From the NCBI GenBank assembly GCA_024642005.1, contig JAHECA010000019.1, positions 1-64,000 of the forward strand: 64,000 nt of DNA, given 5' to 3'. Shown here one piece after another: positions 34,702-44,722 of this stretch. The position numbers were made by a program, and so were the translations under genes. The notes below the pieces were generated by a model. The model ran no database searches, was not told the origin of the DNA, and saw nothing but the letters and a program-made list of their open reading frames with translations. The DNA is from Robiginitalea sp. (lineage in GTDB: Bacteria; Bacteroidota; Bacteroidia; Flavobacteriales; Flavobacteriaceae). Position 1 is the first letter of the stretch; every line of letters starts with the position of its first letter.

Positions 34702-35061
34702 TTAAAAAAAGTAAAATGCGTCCTCCAGGTGTATCAATCGATAGCCAGCCGGTGCCCGTACGATTTGGATGATGTCGAACCGCACTTCCAAGCCCAGGCC
34801 GCTTTCGCAAATGAAATGGTGGGTAGCTTCTACCAGCCGTCGTATTTTCGCCTTGGGAATACTATCGGTTAGCGCCTCATAAAACCCGCCCGTACGCGTT
34901 TTTACTTCTACCACCACAAGAGATGAGCCCTGGCGGGCCAGGATATCGATTTCGGCCTTGCGGTATCTGTAGTTTCTGCAGAGGATGGCATAGCCGGCCT
35001 GTTCCAGATACGACACGGCGTAGTCTTCCCCTTCATTGCCAAGTTCCAAAGTATTGTTCAC
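34702..35061 (-). CDS. YraN family endonuclease-like protein
   Basis: A 119-residue protein of the restriction-endonuclease-like UPF0102 group. The signature GNEGEDYAVSYLEQAGY starts the protein, and the nuclease-type core EIDILARQGSSLVVVEVKTR contains the conserved acidic-x-acidic and EVK residues. GTG 35061 is preferred over the further upstream TTG 35079 because it places the family start a few residues before LGNEGED. The function in vivo is not known. Confidence 0.82.
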   Translation of the reverse strand: MNNTLELGNEGEDYAVSYLEQAGYAILCRNYRYRKAEIDILARQGSSLVVVEVKTRTGGFYEALTDSIPKAKIRRLVEATHHFICESGLGLEVRFDIIQIVRAPAGYRLIHLEDAFYFF

Positions 35062-35260
35062 AGGGTCAATTCGGATCAAATTGTGAAGATTTTCTGCAAT
35101 TCATCGAAAAAAAAGGTAGTTGGCCGCAATTTTCAAGCAAAGCGCGTACTTTCAGATGACCATACAACGAAAAACGAACTTATCTGATACTAAGCCCACT
35201 GTACACGCGTTAAGAATTTGCCCCCTGAACACATGAACGTTCTTAAAGCCTGCACTGCTA

Positions 35261-36769
35261 ATGGATTACTTTGTGAATTGCAATACGGCGCCCCTAACGC
35301 CGTACGCACCCCCCTTGGACCGGGCCCGGGTACAACACCTGTTTCGGCGGCTGGGATTCAGCGCTTCAGTACAGACCGTTGACCAGGCAGTAGGCCAGAC
35401 AGCCAACGCCCTGGTGAACAGCCTGATCAATGATGCCTTATCCCTGGCTCCCCTGCCTGCTCCACCATGGGCCGACTGGAACCGGACCAACTATCCGGCA
35501 GACGACGACCTGGCCGGGCAGACTGTCCGGTCGCAGCGCGACAGCTGGAGGCTCGACTACACCCGAGGCTTGCTCACCAACAACCTGAGAGACCGCCTGA
35601 GTTTTTTCTGGAGCAACCACTTCGTGACCGAGGTCGACATCTATGAAAGCCCGGGTTACCTCTATTATTACACGAATTGCCTGCAGCGGAATGCCATCGG
35701 CAATTTCCGCACCTTCGTTTCCGAAATAGGTCTTACCTATGCCATGCTCTATTACCTGGACGGGGTATACAACAACGGCGAGAACCCCAATGAAAATTAC
35801 GCCCGCGAACTTTACGAACTCTTTACCCTGGGGGAAGGGAACAACTATACCGAACAGGATATTATTGAGACGGCCCGGGCCCTGAGCGGGTATACCGACC
35901 GGGGTACGGAAACCTGGGATCCGGTTACCTTTGACATCAGCACCTACGACCCGACCAGCAAAACCATTTTTGGCCAGGCAGGCACCTGGGGGTACCAGGA
36001 TGTGATGAACATTCTCTTTACGCAGCGTGAGAGCGAAATTGCCCGGTTTATCTGTACCAAACTCTACGAATTTTTCGTGCACCCCGATTCGGCAGATGCC
36101 ACCGGGAATGCCCAAACCATAATCTCGGGCATGGCGGCAACCTTTATCTCGAACAATTTCGAGCTGGCCCCAGTGCTTTCCCAACTTTTCAAGAGCCAGC
36201 ATTTCTTTGACGAGAATGCTTTCGGGGTCATTATCAAGAGCCCCTTTGACCTTTACCTGAACTTTATCAATGAGACCGGGTTCGGCTACAACGACGGCGA
36301 CATCTCCTTTGCGATGGATTCTTCGGCCCTGGTAGGGCAGGACGTCTTCGACCCCATTGATGTGGCCGGATGGCAGCGCGACCGCACCTGGATCAACACC
36401 AACTTTATCATCGGCCGCTGGCTTACCCTGGAAGTAGTTATCCAGGGGTTTTACCAGCGCGATGCGGAAGCCTTCCGCACCCTGGCCATGGATGCTGTTG
36501 GTGCCGGCAACAGTACTACCAGCAACCCCGAAATCGTAGTACGAGCCCTGGTAGACAAGTTCCTCCCCAAAGGCTTGCTTACCCCCCAGGACTTCGAGAA
36601 TGCCATGGATGTATTCAAAATCGAAGACGTTCCCGAGAACTATTACGGATCAGATTACATCCCCGGCGGCCTCGGCCTCTGGATGCTGGCGGTTAGCCCG
36701 GAGGTACCCCAACAGGTCTTCCTGCTGCTGATGTACCTCTCCCGCCAACCCGAGTTTCAGTTAAAGTAA
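35261..36769 (+). CDS. DUF1800 domain protein
   Basis: A 502-residue protein of the DUF1800 family, recognised from RDRLSFFWSNHFVTE, NENYARELYELFTLG and DIIETARALSGYT. In Bacteroidota and Planctomycetota it is nearly always encoded next to a DUF1501 protein, as here (11 bases apart). No signal peptide is visible in the first residues, so its location is unclear. The pair is presumed to act together in an exported process, chemistry unknown. Confidence 0.85.
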   Translation: MDYFVNCNTAPLTPYAPPLDRARVQHLFRRLGFSASVQTVDQAVGQTANALVNSLINDALSLAPLPAPPWADWNRTNYPADDDLAGQTVRSQRDSWRLDYTRGLLTNNLRDRLSFFWSNHFVTEVDIYESPGYLYYYTNCLQRNAIGNFRTFVSEIGLTYAMLYYLDGVYNNGENPNENYARELYELFTLGEGNNYTEQDIIETARALSGYTDRGTETWDPVTFDISTYDPTSKTIFGQAGTWGYQDVMNILFTQRESEIARFICTKLYEFFVHPDSADATGNAQTIISGMAATFISNNFELAPVLSQLFKSQHFFDENAFGVIIKSPFDLYLNFINETGFGYNDGDISFAMDSSALVGQDVFDPIDVAGWQRDRTWINTNFIIGRWLTLEVVIQGFYQRDAEAFRTLAMDAVGAGNSTTSNPEIVVRALVDKFLPKGLLTPQDFENAMDVFKIEDVPENYYGSDYIPGGLGLWMLAVSPEVPQQVFLLLMYLSRQPEFQLK

Positions 36770-36780
36770 ATCCTACGACT

Positions 36781-38475
36781 ATGTGCAACACCCATATACA
36801 CCTTCCCAAAGATTCCAATGCCCACGACCGGGAACATATCGTCTGGAGCCGCCGCTCCTTCCTGCAGGCATTGGGCATCGCTGGGTCGGGAACCATGATG
36901 CTCGGGCATAACCTGATCTCTGCATCGGCTCCCTCTCCCCTTACTGCGGCCATCGCCAACGCTCCGGGCGACGGCATCCTGATTTTAATTCGTCTCTCGG
37001 GTGGTAACGACGGGCTAAGCACGGTAATCCCCATCGAGCAATACGACACCTACGCCAATGCGCGTCCCAATATCTACATCCCGGAAAGCAAGATTCTGAA
37101 ACTCACCGACGAGTTTGGGATTCCATCCTATATGCAGGCCCTGGAAAGCATGTGGGGCGAAGGTGCCTTCAAAGCAGTCCACGGGGTGGGATACCAGAAC
37201 CAGAGCCTCTCACACTTTACCGGCTCCGACATCTTTGCCAACACCGACCTGACCACCACCAATTTCACCGGGGAGCGGACAGGCTGGATGGGCCGGTATT
37301 TCGAAAACCTGTACCCCGACTACCTGATCAACCCCCCGGCATCTCCGGCGGCCATCCAGATCGGACAGTACGGAAACCTGGTCTTCCAGGGAGAAGAGAC
37401 GAATTACGCCTTCGTGACTTCCAACATAGACCAGCTGGAACAGATTGCCGAAACCGGGGTGCAATACAGCCTCGATCCTGCCCTGTTCGATGGTTGTATG
37501 TACGGGGATCAACTGCGTTTCCTGCGCGGGGTGGCCAACACCACCTATGAATATTCGGGGCTTATACACGAAGCCTATATGCGCGGGCAGAACGAGGTGC
37601 AATACCAGGACAACTACTTTGCCCGTCAGATGGCCCTGCTGGCCCGCCTGATCAAAGGCAACCTGGGCACCCGGGTTTATATGATTTCCATGGGCGGATT
37701 CGATACCCACGGCAACCAGCCCCTGGCCCACGAGCGGCTTATGACCGACCTCTCGGTGGCGGTCAAAGACTTTTACGACGACCTTACCTTTACCCAGCAA
37801 GACGACAAGGTGCTCAGCATGACTTTCTCGGAATTCGGGCGCCGTATTTTCGAAAACGGCTCAAACGGAACCGACCACGGAAAAGCAGCCCCTACCCTGT
37901 TTTTCGGGGCCGGACTGGAGGGCAGTGCCTTTGTGGGCGACCACCCTTCGCTCGACAGCCCGAACAGCCGCGGGAACCTGGAGTACACCATGGATTTCAG
38001 GGACCTCTACGCAACGGTGCTGGCCGAGTGGCTGTGCGTAGACATTCCCCTGGTGGAACAGCACCTGCTGGGTCATCCGTATAACCCGGTGAACCTCGGC
38101 TTCAATTGTTCGGGCGTTACCTTCCCCGACGTCGCCTACAGCGACCAGCCCCCCACCCCGCCCACCCAGGGTGGCGGCCCGGAAGGCGAGAACCCCACCG
38201 ACGCCATGATCGAAGCCATTGTGCACAAGCCATACTACCCCTCCGACAACAACCCGTATATCCATGTGGAGATGCCCTTCAGCGCCCATATTGATGTTAC
38301 GCTGTACAACATCCTGGGGCAGAAGGTGGCAACCCTGTTCAACGAGATGGTCTTCGAGGGCAACCTCGACATCGATGTGCGCGGCAGCGCGCCCCAGTAC
38401 CTGGCCACCGGAAAATACATCTACCGGATCGGCGTACAGGACCGGCACCTGGCCAAGTCTATCCTGGTAGCCTGA
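36781..38475 (+). CDS. DUF1501 protein with Tat signal and T9SS-type sorting domain
   Basis: A 564-residue protein of the alkaline-phosphatase-like DUF1501 family. It starts with a twin-arginine motif SRRSFLQ (23-29) followed by a hydrophobic stretch, so it is probably folded before export by Tat. The catalytic domain has GGNDGLST and SMGGFDTHGNQ. The last 80 residues (about 485-564; IDVTLYNILGQKVATLF and ATGKYIYRIGV) form a T9SS type A-like sorting domain. The combination suggests Tat transport to the periplasm and then T9SS release to the surface. A strong terminator follows. Confidence 0.85.
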   Translation: MCNTHIHLPKDSNAHDREHIVWSRRSFLQALGIAGSGTMMLGHNLISASAPSPLTAAIANAPGDGILILIRLSGGNDGLSTVIPIEQYDTYANARPNIYIPESKILKLTDEFGIPSYMQALESMWGEGAFKAVHGVGYQNQSLSHFTGSDIFANTDLTTTNFTGERTGWMGRYFENLYPDYLINPPASPAAIQIGQYGNLVFQGEETNYAFVTSNIDQLEQIAETGVQYSLDPALFDGCMYGDQLRFLRGVANTTYEYSGLIHEAYMRGQNEVQYQDNYFARQMALLARLIKGNLGTRVYMISMGGFDTHGNQPLAHERLMTDLSVAVKDFYDDLTFTQQDDKVLSMTFSEFGRRIFENGSNGTDHGKAAPTLFFGAGLEGSAFVGDHPSLDSPNSRGNLEYTMDFRDLYATVLAEWLCVDIPLVEQHLLGHPYNPVNLGFNCSGVTFPDVAYSDQPPTPPTQGGGPEGENPTDAMIEAIVHKPYYPSDNNPYIHVEMPFSAHIDVTLYNILGQKVATLFNEMVFEGNLDIDVRGSAPQYLATGKYIYRIGVQDRHLAKSILVA

Positions 38476-38500
38476 CACACTTCTCCCGAAACCGTTAATG

Positions 38501-38557
38501 CCCTCGGACACTGGACGCCCCTGATTATCGCATCTGTCCAGTGTCTCGAGGGTTTTT
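38501..38557 (+). terminator. strong rho-independent terminator after the DUF1800-DUF1501 pair
   Basis: CCCTCGGACACTGGAC (38501-38516) pairs with GTCCAGTGTCTCGAGGG (38536-38552) with one bulged T, forming a 16-pair stem, followed by TTTTTA. Confidence 0.92.
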
Positions 38558-38572
38558 ACTTTTACGCCTGTC

Positions 38573-38604
38573 TTGGCACAGGCCCGTAATTTTGGTTATT
38601 TTTG
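38573..38604 (+). promoter_or_regulatory. promoter of metG
   Basis: TTG (38573-38575), a 21-base spacer and TATTTTTG (38597-38604), an exact -7 match. It overlaps the in-frame TTG at 38602 and so supports ATG 38623. Confidence 0.7.
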
Positions 38605-38622
38605 TGCGCAAATCCGCATCAC

Positions 38623-40698
38623 ATGGCAGCAGACTCAGGCGCCTTCAAAAGAACTACCATCACGGCGGCCCTGCCTTATACGAACGGCCCCATACACATC
38701 GGCCACCTGGCAGGCGTGTACGTGCCGGCCGACATCTACGCCCGATTCCTGAGGTTGCAAAAGAAGGAAGTACTCTTTGTCTGCGGCAGTGACGAACATG
38801 GGGTGGCCATCCCCATGAAAGCGAAAAAGGAAGGGATCAGCCCCCGCGAGCTCATCGACAAGTACCACGCAATCATCAAGAAATCTTTTGAAGATTTCGG
38901 TATCGCCTTCGACAATTACTCGCGCACCTCGGCCGAAATCCACCACCAGACGGCATCGGATTTCTTTTCATCCCTCTACAGGCAGGGCGATTTCATCGAG
39001 GAGGTTAGCGAGCAGCTCTACGACCCGGAGGCCCAGCAGTTTCTGGCCGACCGTTTTGTGGTGGGCACCTGCCCGAAATGCGGTCATGAGTCGGCCTACG
39101 GCGACCAGTGCGAACAATGCGGCTCTTCCCTGAATGCCACCGACCTGATCAACCCGCGTTCCGTGATCAGCGGGGCCACCCCGGTGCTCAAAAAGACCAA
39201 ACACTGGTTTTTGCCCCTCGACCGGTACGAATCTTTCCTGAAAGGATGGATTTTGGAAGGGCACAAAGACGACTGGAAGCCCAATGTCTACGGACAGTGT
39301 AAATCGTGGATCGACGATGGGCTCAAACCCCGGGCGGTTACCCGCGACCTCGACTGGGGCATCCCGGTTCCGCTCAAAGGGGCCGAAGGCAAAGTATTGT
39401 ACGTATGGTTCGACGCCCCCATCGGTTACATTTCCTCCACCAAGGAGTGGGCCGCCCGCGAAGGGCAGGCCTGGGAACCCTGGTGGCAGGACCCCGAGAC
39501 CCGCCTGCTCCATTTTATCGGCAAAGACAACATCGTCTTCCACTGCATTATCTTTCCGGCCATGCTCAAGGCACACGGCACTTACGTCCTTCCCGACAAC
39601 GTGCCGGCCAATGAGTTCCTGAACCTGGAAGGCCAGAAGCTCTCCACCTCGCGCAACTGGGCCGTATGGCTGCACGAGTACCTGGAGGAATTCCCGGGCA
39701 TGCAGGATGTCCTGCGCTATACCCTTACGGCCAATGCCCCCGAGACCAAAGACAACGACTTTACGTGGAAAGACTTCCAGGCGCGCAACAACAATGAGCT
39801 GGTAGCCATTTTCGGGAATTTTGTGAACCGGGTATCGGTGCTCACCGGGAAGTATTTTGACAGCTGTCTTCCCCAACCGGCTGCCCTTAGCCCCCGCGAC
39901 GAGGAAACCCTGGAGCAGCTGAGGGCCTTCCCTGAGCGCATAGCCGATTGCCTGGAACGATTCCGATTCAGGGAAGGCTCACAGGAATTGATGAACCTGG
40001 CCCGCCTGGGCAACAAATACCTGGCCGACGAAGAACCGTGGAAAGTTATCAAGCAAGATCCGCAGCGGGTTGGCACCATCCTTTTTATCGGCCAGCAGAT
40101 CGCTGCCGCCCTGGCAGTATTGAGCGAACCCTTCCTGCCATTTACGTCCTCAAAACTGCAGGAGATGCTGCGCATGGATACCCTTGCCAGCCCCTGCAAC
40201 TGGGAACAGGTGAGCCGGGCAGAATACCTGCTGCCAGCCGGGCATTGCCTGGGGGAAGCACAGCTGCTGTTCCGCAAGGTAGAAGATTCTGAGATTCAGG
40301 CCCAGCTAGACAAACTAGAGGCCACCAAAAAACAAAACGACATGGAAAACACCTCCCTGCCCGCCCAAAAGGAAACCATCCAGTATGACGATTTCGGGAA
40401 AATGGACATCCGCGTGGGTACCATCCTGCAGGCCGAAAAAATGCCCAAGGCCAATAAGCTTATCGTGATGAAGGTAGATACCGGCATCGACACCCGCACC
40501 ATCATCTCGGGTATTGCCGAACATTTTACCCCCGAAGAGCTGGTGGGCAAGCAAGTATCTGTTTTGGTTAACCTGGCGCCCAGGCCCTTGCGCGGGGTAG
40601 AGAGCCAGGGCATGATTTTGCTGGCCGAAGACGCCAGCGGGAAACTGGTGTTCGTAAGCCCCGAACAGGCCGTAGGCAACGGGGCGGTGGTGCGCTAA
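38623..40698 (+). CDS. metG: methionine--tRNA ligase with C-terminal tRNA-binding domain
   Basis: Charges tRNA-Met. The 691-residue protein has HIGH at 25-28, a four-cysteine zinc knuckle (Cys150, Cys153, Cys163, Cys166), KLSTS at 339-343 in the KMSKS position, an anticodon-binding helical domain, and an EMAP-II-like tRNA-binding domain (about 581-691; [11 protein letters not shown]...[15 protein letters not shown]) that makes it the dimeric long form. ATG 38623 is chosen because the promoter -7 element lies just upstream. Confidence 0.96.
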   Translation: MAADSGAFKRTTITAALPYTNGPIHIGHLAGVYVPADIYARFLRLQKKEVLFVCGSDEHGVAIPMKAKKEGISPRELIDKYHAIIKKSFEDFGIAFDNYSRTSAEIHHQTASDFFSSLYRQGDFIEEVSEQLYDPEAQQFLADRFVVGTCPKCGHESAYGDQCEQCGSSLNATDLINPRSVISGATPVLKKTKHWFLPLDRYESFLKGWILEGHKDDWKPNVYGQCKSWIDDGLKPRAVTRDLDWGIPVPLKGAEGKVLYVWFDAPIGYISSTKEWAAREGQAWEPWWQDPETRLLHFIGKDNIVFHCIIFPAMLKAHGTYVLPDNVPANEFLNLEGQKLSTSRNWAVWLHEYLEEFPGMQDVLRYTLTANAPETKDNDFTWKDFQARNNNELVAIFGNFVNRVSVLTGKYFDSCLPQPAALSPRDEETLEQLRAFPERIADCLERFRFREGSQELMNLARLGNKYLADEEPWKVIKQDPQRVGTILFIGQQIAAALAVLSEPFLPFTSSKLQEMLRMDTLASPCNWEQVSRAEYLLPAGHCLGEAQLLFRKVEDSEIQAQLDKLEATKKQNDMENTSLPAQKETIQYDDFGKMDIRVGTILQAEKMPKANKLIVMKVDTGIDTRTIISGIAEHFTPEELVGKQVSVLVNLAPRPLRGVESQGMILLAEDASGKLVFVSPEQAVGNGAVVR

Positions 40699-40718
40699 CT
40701 CCAACCCGGCCGGCCACC

Positions 40719-41621
40719 TTGCTCAAGATAGCCTCACACCCGCAGTACCGGCACCCACTTCCCGGGGGGCATCGTTTCCCCATGGATAAATACGAGCTGC
40801 TGCCCCGGCAGTTGCTGCACGAAGGCACCTGTACCCACGAAAATTTCTTTGAGCCCGGAATGCCCGACGAGGCCGATATCTTGCTGGCCCACGAGCCCGG
40901 CTACCTGCATGACCTGAAGGCCGGGAACCTTTCGGCCCGGGCCATGCGCAAAGTGGGCTTCCCCTGGAGTCAGGCCCTGGTGGAGCGTGAGCTCCGCATT
41001 GCCCAGGGGAGCATACAGGGCAGCCTCTACGCCCTGGAAAACGGGGTGTCCATGAATATCGCCGGCGGCACCCACCATGCGTATGCCGACCGGGGAGAAG
41101 CCTTCTGCCTGCTCAACGACCAGGCCATTGCTGCCCATGTGTTGCTGGCCCGCGGCCTGGCCAGGCAAATCCTGATTTTAGACCTCGATGTGCACCAGGG
41201 CAATGGCACCGCCGAGATTTTTAAACAAGAACCACGGGTCTACACATTTTCCATACACGGCAAGGCCAATTATCCCTTTAAAAAGGAAGTGTCAGACCGG
41301 GATATCGCCCTGGAAAAAGGCACTGGCGATCAGGCCTATCTGGCCTTGCTGGAAGCGCAGCTCGAATGGCTGTACCGGGAGGTGAACCCCGATTTTGTGT
41401 ATTTCCTCGCCGGGGTCGATGTACTTGAAACCGATAAGCTGGGGACCCTGTCGCTAACCCTGGAAGGGTGCCGCAGGCGCGACGAAATGGTGCTGCAATG
41501 GTGCCATGGGCACGGGCTGCCAATACAGTGCAGCATGGGCGGGGGGTATTCTCCCCTGCTGCGGACCATCGTGGAAGCCCATTCGAACACATACCGCCTG
41601 GCGCAGCGCATTTATTTTTAG
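40719..41621 (+). CDS. histone deacetylase family (acetoin utilisation-like) protein
   Basis: A 300-residue zinc-dependent amidohydrolase of the class II HDAC-like group. Visible are the catalytic His pair in GGTHHAY (His119, His120), the metal ligands in DLDVHQG (Asp155, Asp157, His159), AGVDVLETDKLG and the transition-state tyrosine in GGGYSP. Bacterial members deacetylate acetylpolyamines or acetylated proteins. The start codon appears to be TTG; no ATG gives the family N terminus (LKIASHPQYRHPLP). It follows metG by 20 bases. Confidence 0.88.
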   Translation: MLKIASHPQYRHPLPGGHRFPMDKYELLPRQLLHEGTCTHENFFEPGMPDEADILLAHEPGYLHDLKAGNLSARAMRKVGFPWSQALVERELRIAQGSIQGSLYALENGVSMNIAGGTHHAYADRGEAFCLLNDQAIAAHVLLARGLARQILILDLDVHQGNGTAEIFKQEPRVYTFSIHGKANYPFKKEVSDRDIALEKGTGDQAYLALLEAQLEWLYREVNPDFVYFLAGVDVLETDKLGTLSLTLEGCRRRDEMVLQWCHGHGLPIQCSMGGGYSPLLRTIVEAHSNTYRLAQRIYF

Positions 41622-41691
41622 GGAGCATTGTTGCCATCGGGAGCCCGGAGCCGATTTTTTCCTAATTTGCAGAAAACCAACACCACTGCTC

Positions 41692-42741
41692 ATGCGATTG
41701 CACCTATTCCCTGTTGGCCTGCTCGCCCCTGCCGGGATGCTCTTCCTGATCGTTTCCTGTGGCAGCAAGGGCCCGAAACCTCCAGCAGAAGTCCCGGGCG
41801 ACAGTCCCTCCCTTTCCAAAGTAAAGGTCATCTTCGACACCGATGCCAACAACGAGCTCGACGATCAGCACGCCCTGGCCTACTTGCTGATGAACGGCCC
41901 CGTTTTTGACCTGAAGGGGGTAACCGTAAATGCCACCGTAAACGGAGGGGGCATCGAGGGGCATTACCGCGAGGCCGAACGCGTGCTGCAACTTTGCAAC
42001 CTGGGCGGAAAAGTCCCGCTGCTGAAAGGAGCCGACGGGAACTACCCCGAAATTGCGGCCGGTTTCGACCCGCTGGACTTCGACGGCCAACAGGCCGTAG
42101 ACTTTATCCTGGAGCAGACCCGAACCGATTCGGTGGTGCTCGTGGCGGTGGGCAAACTCACCAATATCGCCCTGGCCCTGAAAAAAGACCCGGGCCTTGC
42201 CACCCGCACCCGGTTGGTCTGGCTGGGTTCCAACTACCCGGACCCCGGTGAATACAACCAGGACAACGACACTGCCTCGGTGAACTACGTACTGCGCAGC
42301 CAGATCCCGTTTGAAATGGTTACCGTGCGTTTTGGCCAGCCCAGCGGCACCGCTGCGGTCTTTGTAACCCAGCAGGAGATCAACACGAAAATGCCCGGGC
42401 TCGGGCCCCGTGCCGAATTCCCGGTAACTGGTCGCCACGGTGGAACGTTCGGGAATTTCGGTGACTATTCGGTAAACCTTTTCGAGCATATCGATTACCA
42501 CTCTGATCCACCTTCCCGGCCCTTGTTCGACATGGTGGCCGTTGCCGTGCTCAAAAACCCTTCCTGGGGGCAAAAACGGCAGCACCCGGCCCCGGTCCTG
42601 ATCGACAACCAATGGCAGGAACAGCCTGGCAATCTCCGTCAGATCAGCATTTGGGAGTATTTTGACCGGGAAGCTATTCTGGCAGATTTCTTCCAAACCC
42701 TGTCCGATCCTCAACTGGTCTCAACCCCTTCCCAGCCATGA
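41692..42741 (+). CDS. nucleoside hydrolase lipoprotein
   Basis: A 349-residue inosine-uridine-preferring nucleoside hydrolase-like enzyme with a lipoprotein signal peptide (lipobox IVSC, Cys23). The calcium-binding cluster DTDANNELDD (49-58) is intact and a further acidic motif DMVAVAVLKNPSW lies near the C terminus. It should cleave N-glycosidic bonds to release ribose outside the cytoplasm. Its stop overlaps the ribokinase start (ATGA), with a GRP-type sugar transporter next: a ribose-salvage module. The open frame upstream of ATG 41692 overlaps the deacetylase and is not coding. Confidence 0.9.
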   Translation: MRLHLFPVGLLAPAGMLFLIVSCGSKGPKPPAEVPGDSPSLSKVKVIFDTDANNELDDQHALAYLLMNGPVFDLKGVTVNATVNGGGIEGHYREAERVLQLCNLGGKVPLLKGADGNYPEIAAGFDPLDFDGQQAVDFILEQTRTDSVVLVAVGKLTNIALALKKDPGLATRTRLVWLGSNYPDPGEYNQDNDTASVNYVLRSQIPFEMVTVRFGQPSGTAAVFVTQQEINTKMPGLGPRAEFPVTGRHGGTFGNFGDYSVNLFEHIDYHSDPPSRPLFDMVAVAVLKNPSWGQKRQHPAPVLIDNQWQEQPGNLRQISIWEYFDREAILADFFQTLSDPQLVSTPSQP

Positions 42742-43640
42742 ACAGGGTAGCTGTAATCGGTAGTTCAAACACCGACATGGTTGTAAAGACCTCTCGCTTT
42801 CCCACCCCCGGTGAGACGGTTCTGGGGGGTGAATTTTTTGTTTTCCCGGGCGGTAAAGGGGCAAACCAGGCAGTGGCCGCGGCCCGAATGGGCGCCGACG
42901 TGCGTTTTTTCTGCGCCTTGGGTGACGACTCTTTCGGGCAACAGGCCCGGCAGGGGTATGCCCGAGAGGGCATTCGCACCGATGCCATTTTAAAGGTGCC
43001 TGATACGGCCACAGGGGTGGCGCTTATAACGGTAAACGAAGCAGGGGAAAACGAAATTGTGGTGGCCCCCGGGGCCAATGCCAGACTTACCGCCGAATTC
43101 CTGAAAGAGCAGGCCTTGCTTTTACAGGAAACCGACCTCGCCCTGGCTCAGCTCGAAATCCCCATCGCAGTCATCAGCTTTCTGGCTGGCTTCTGCAGGG
43201 AAAAGGGCATCCCGCTTCTGCTGAACCCTGCCCCGGCTCAGCCCCTGGCCTCCGACCTGTTGGAAGGCCTGTTCGCAATAAGCCCGAATCAGTCAGAGAC
43301 CGAAAGGCTTACAGGCATCAGGCCAGACAGCCCTGCGACAGCCGAAAAGGCAGCCGCGGTGCTCCGGAAGCAGGGTGTCGAAAACGTCGCCATTACCCTT
43401 GGGGCAGCAGGGGTGTTCTACCTGGGAACAGAAGGTAAATTCCAGCTGCCCCCACCCCGGGTAAAAGCGATAGATACCACTGCCGCGGGAGATGTATTTA
43501 ACGGGGTGCTTGCGGCCGGGCTTGCCAGCGGAAACACCTGGAAAGACAGTCTGATTCGGGCCAACCGGGCAGCAGCCCTCTCGGTGACCCGCATGGGCGC
43601 CCAGGCCTCTGCGCCTTATCTGAAAGAACTCGAACCCTAA
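42738..43640 (+). CDS. rbsK: ribokinase
   Basis: Phosphorylates ribose to ribose 5-phosphate. The 300-residue PfkB-family sugar kinase has the N-terminal substrate motif GGKGANQA (38-45) and the C-terminal anion-hole motif DTTAAGD (246-252) with catalytic Asp252. It is co-translated with the nucleoside hydrolase and precedes the transporter gene by 14 bases. Its product feeds the pentose phosphate pathway and PRPP synthesis. Confidence 0.93.
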   Translation: MNRVAVIGSSNTDMVVKTSRFPTPGETVLGGEFFVFPGGKGANQAVAAARMGADVRFFCALGDDSFGQQARQGYAREGIRTDAILKVPDTATGVALITVNEAGENEIVVAPGANARLTAEFLKEQALLLQETDLALAQLEIPIAVISFLAGFCREKGIPLLLNPAPAQPLASDLLEGLFAISPNQSETERLTGIRPDSPATAEKAAAVLRKQGVENVAITLGAAGVFYLGTEGKFQLPPPRVKAIDTTAAGDVFNGVLAAGLASGNTWKDSLIRANRAAALSVTRMGAQASAPYLKELEP

Positions 43641-43654
43641 ATCCTATACTAAAA

Positions 43655-44650
43655 ATGTTTGTCATTGACCACTATCCGGTTGCCGTACTATTCTGTATCA
43701 TCACCATGCTGGCCTGGGGTTCCTGGGCCAACACCCAAAAACTGGCATCCCCCGGCTGGCGTTTTGAGCTCTACTACTGGGACTATGTGCTGGGCATTCT
43801 GCTGTTCGCCACCTTGCTGGCACTCACAGTTGGCAGCACCGGAAACGAAGGGCGCGCATTTATCGCCGACCTGGGGCAGGCCAGCGGCGAAAATCTGGGT
43901 TCGGCTTTCCTGGGCGGGGTCCTTTTCAACGCTGCCAACATTTTGCTGGTCGCCGCTATAACACTGGCGGGCATGTCGGTGGCCTTCCCTGTCGGCATCG
44001 GCCTGGCCCTGGTCATAGGAGTCGTGGTCAATTACCTGGATACCCCGGTGGGGCAGGCAGAAACCCTGTTTTTCGGGGTCGCCCTGGTGGTACTGGCCAT
44101 CGTCATCAACGCCCTGGCCTACAAACGACTTTCCCAGGCCCGCAAAACGGTCCCTGCCAAGGGCCTGCTGCTGGCTATTGTGGCCGGGGGGCTTATGGGC
44201 CTTTTCTACAAGTACGTAGCCCAATCTATGTTTTCCGATTTTACACAGCCCCTGCCGGGCAAATTAAGCCCGTACACGGCCGTATTTATCTTCTCCCTGG
44301 GGATATTGGCCAGCAACCTGGTTTTCAACACCCTGCTGATGCGCAGACCTGTAGAAGGGGCCCCCGTACGGTTTAAGGACTACCTGCAGGGCAGTTCGCG
44401 CAACCACCTCATGGGTTGGCTGGGCGGGATTATCTGGTGTATCGGCATGTCGTTCAGCATCCTGGCCTCCGACAAGGCAGGGCCGGCCATTTCATACGGC
44501 CTCGGACAGGGCGCGACCGTTGTTGCCGCCCTTTGGGGCATCTATATCTGGAAGGAATTTGCAGGGGCGCCCAAGGGTGTCTCGAAGATGCTCCATGCCA
44601 TGCTGCTCCTCTATGTGGCAGGTCTTGCCCTGATCGTACTGGCCCGGTAA
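43655..44650 (+). CDS. GRP-family sugar transporter (ribose or glucose porter)
   Basis: A 331-residue inner-membrane protein with about ten predicted transmembrane helices in the drug/metabolite transporter superfamily. The N terminus AVLFCIITMLAWGSWANTQK and the GQGATVVAALWGIYIWKEF segment resemble the glucose/ribose porter (RbsU-like) family. Gene order behind a nucleoside hydrolase and ribokinase points to ribose, or possibly nucleosides, as substrate; this is inference from context. Confidence 0.82.
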   Translation: MFVIDHYPVAVLFCIITMLAWGSWANTQKLASPGWRFELYYWDYVLGILLFATLLALTVGSTGNEGRAFIADLGQASGENLGSAFLGGVLFNAANILLVAAITLAGMSVAFPVGIGLALVIGVVVNYLDTPVGQAETLFFGVALVVLAIVINALAYKRLSQARKTVPAKGLLLAIVAGGLMGLFYKYVAQSMFSDFTQPLPGKLSPYTAVFIFSLGILASNLVFNTLLMRRPVEGAPVRFKDYLQGSSRNHLMGWLGGIIWCIGMSFSILASDKAGPAISYGLGQGATVVAALWGIYIWKEFAGAPKGVSKMLHAMLLLYVAGLALIVLAR

Positions 44651-44675
44651 GCCCAGAGCAAGTAGCACATCGCCA

Positions 44676-44707
44676 TTGCTTAAAAAGCGCAAGGTTTCGT
44701 ACCTTTA
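44676..44707 (+). promoter_or_regulatory. promoter of the ferritin gene
   Basis: TTG (44676-44678), a 21-base spacer and TACCTTTA (44700-44707; seven of eight) lie 15 bases before the ferritin ATG. Confidence 0.55.
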
Positions 44708-44722
44708 TGGAAAATTTCAGTC

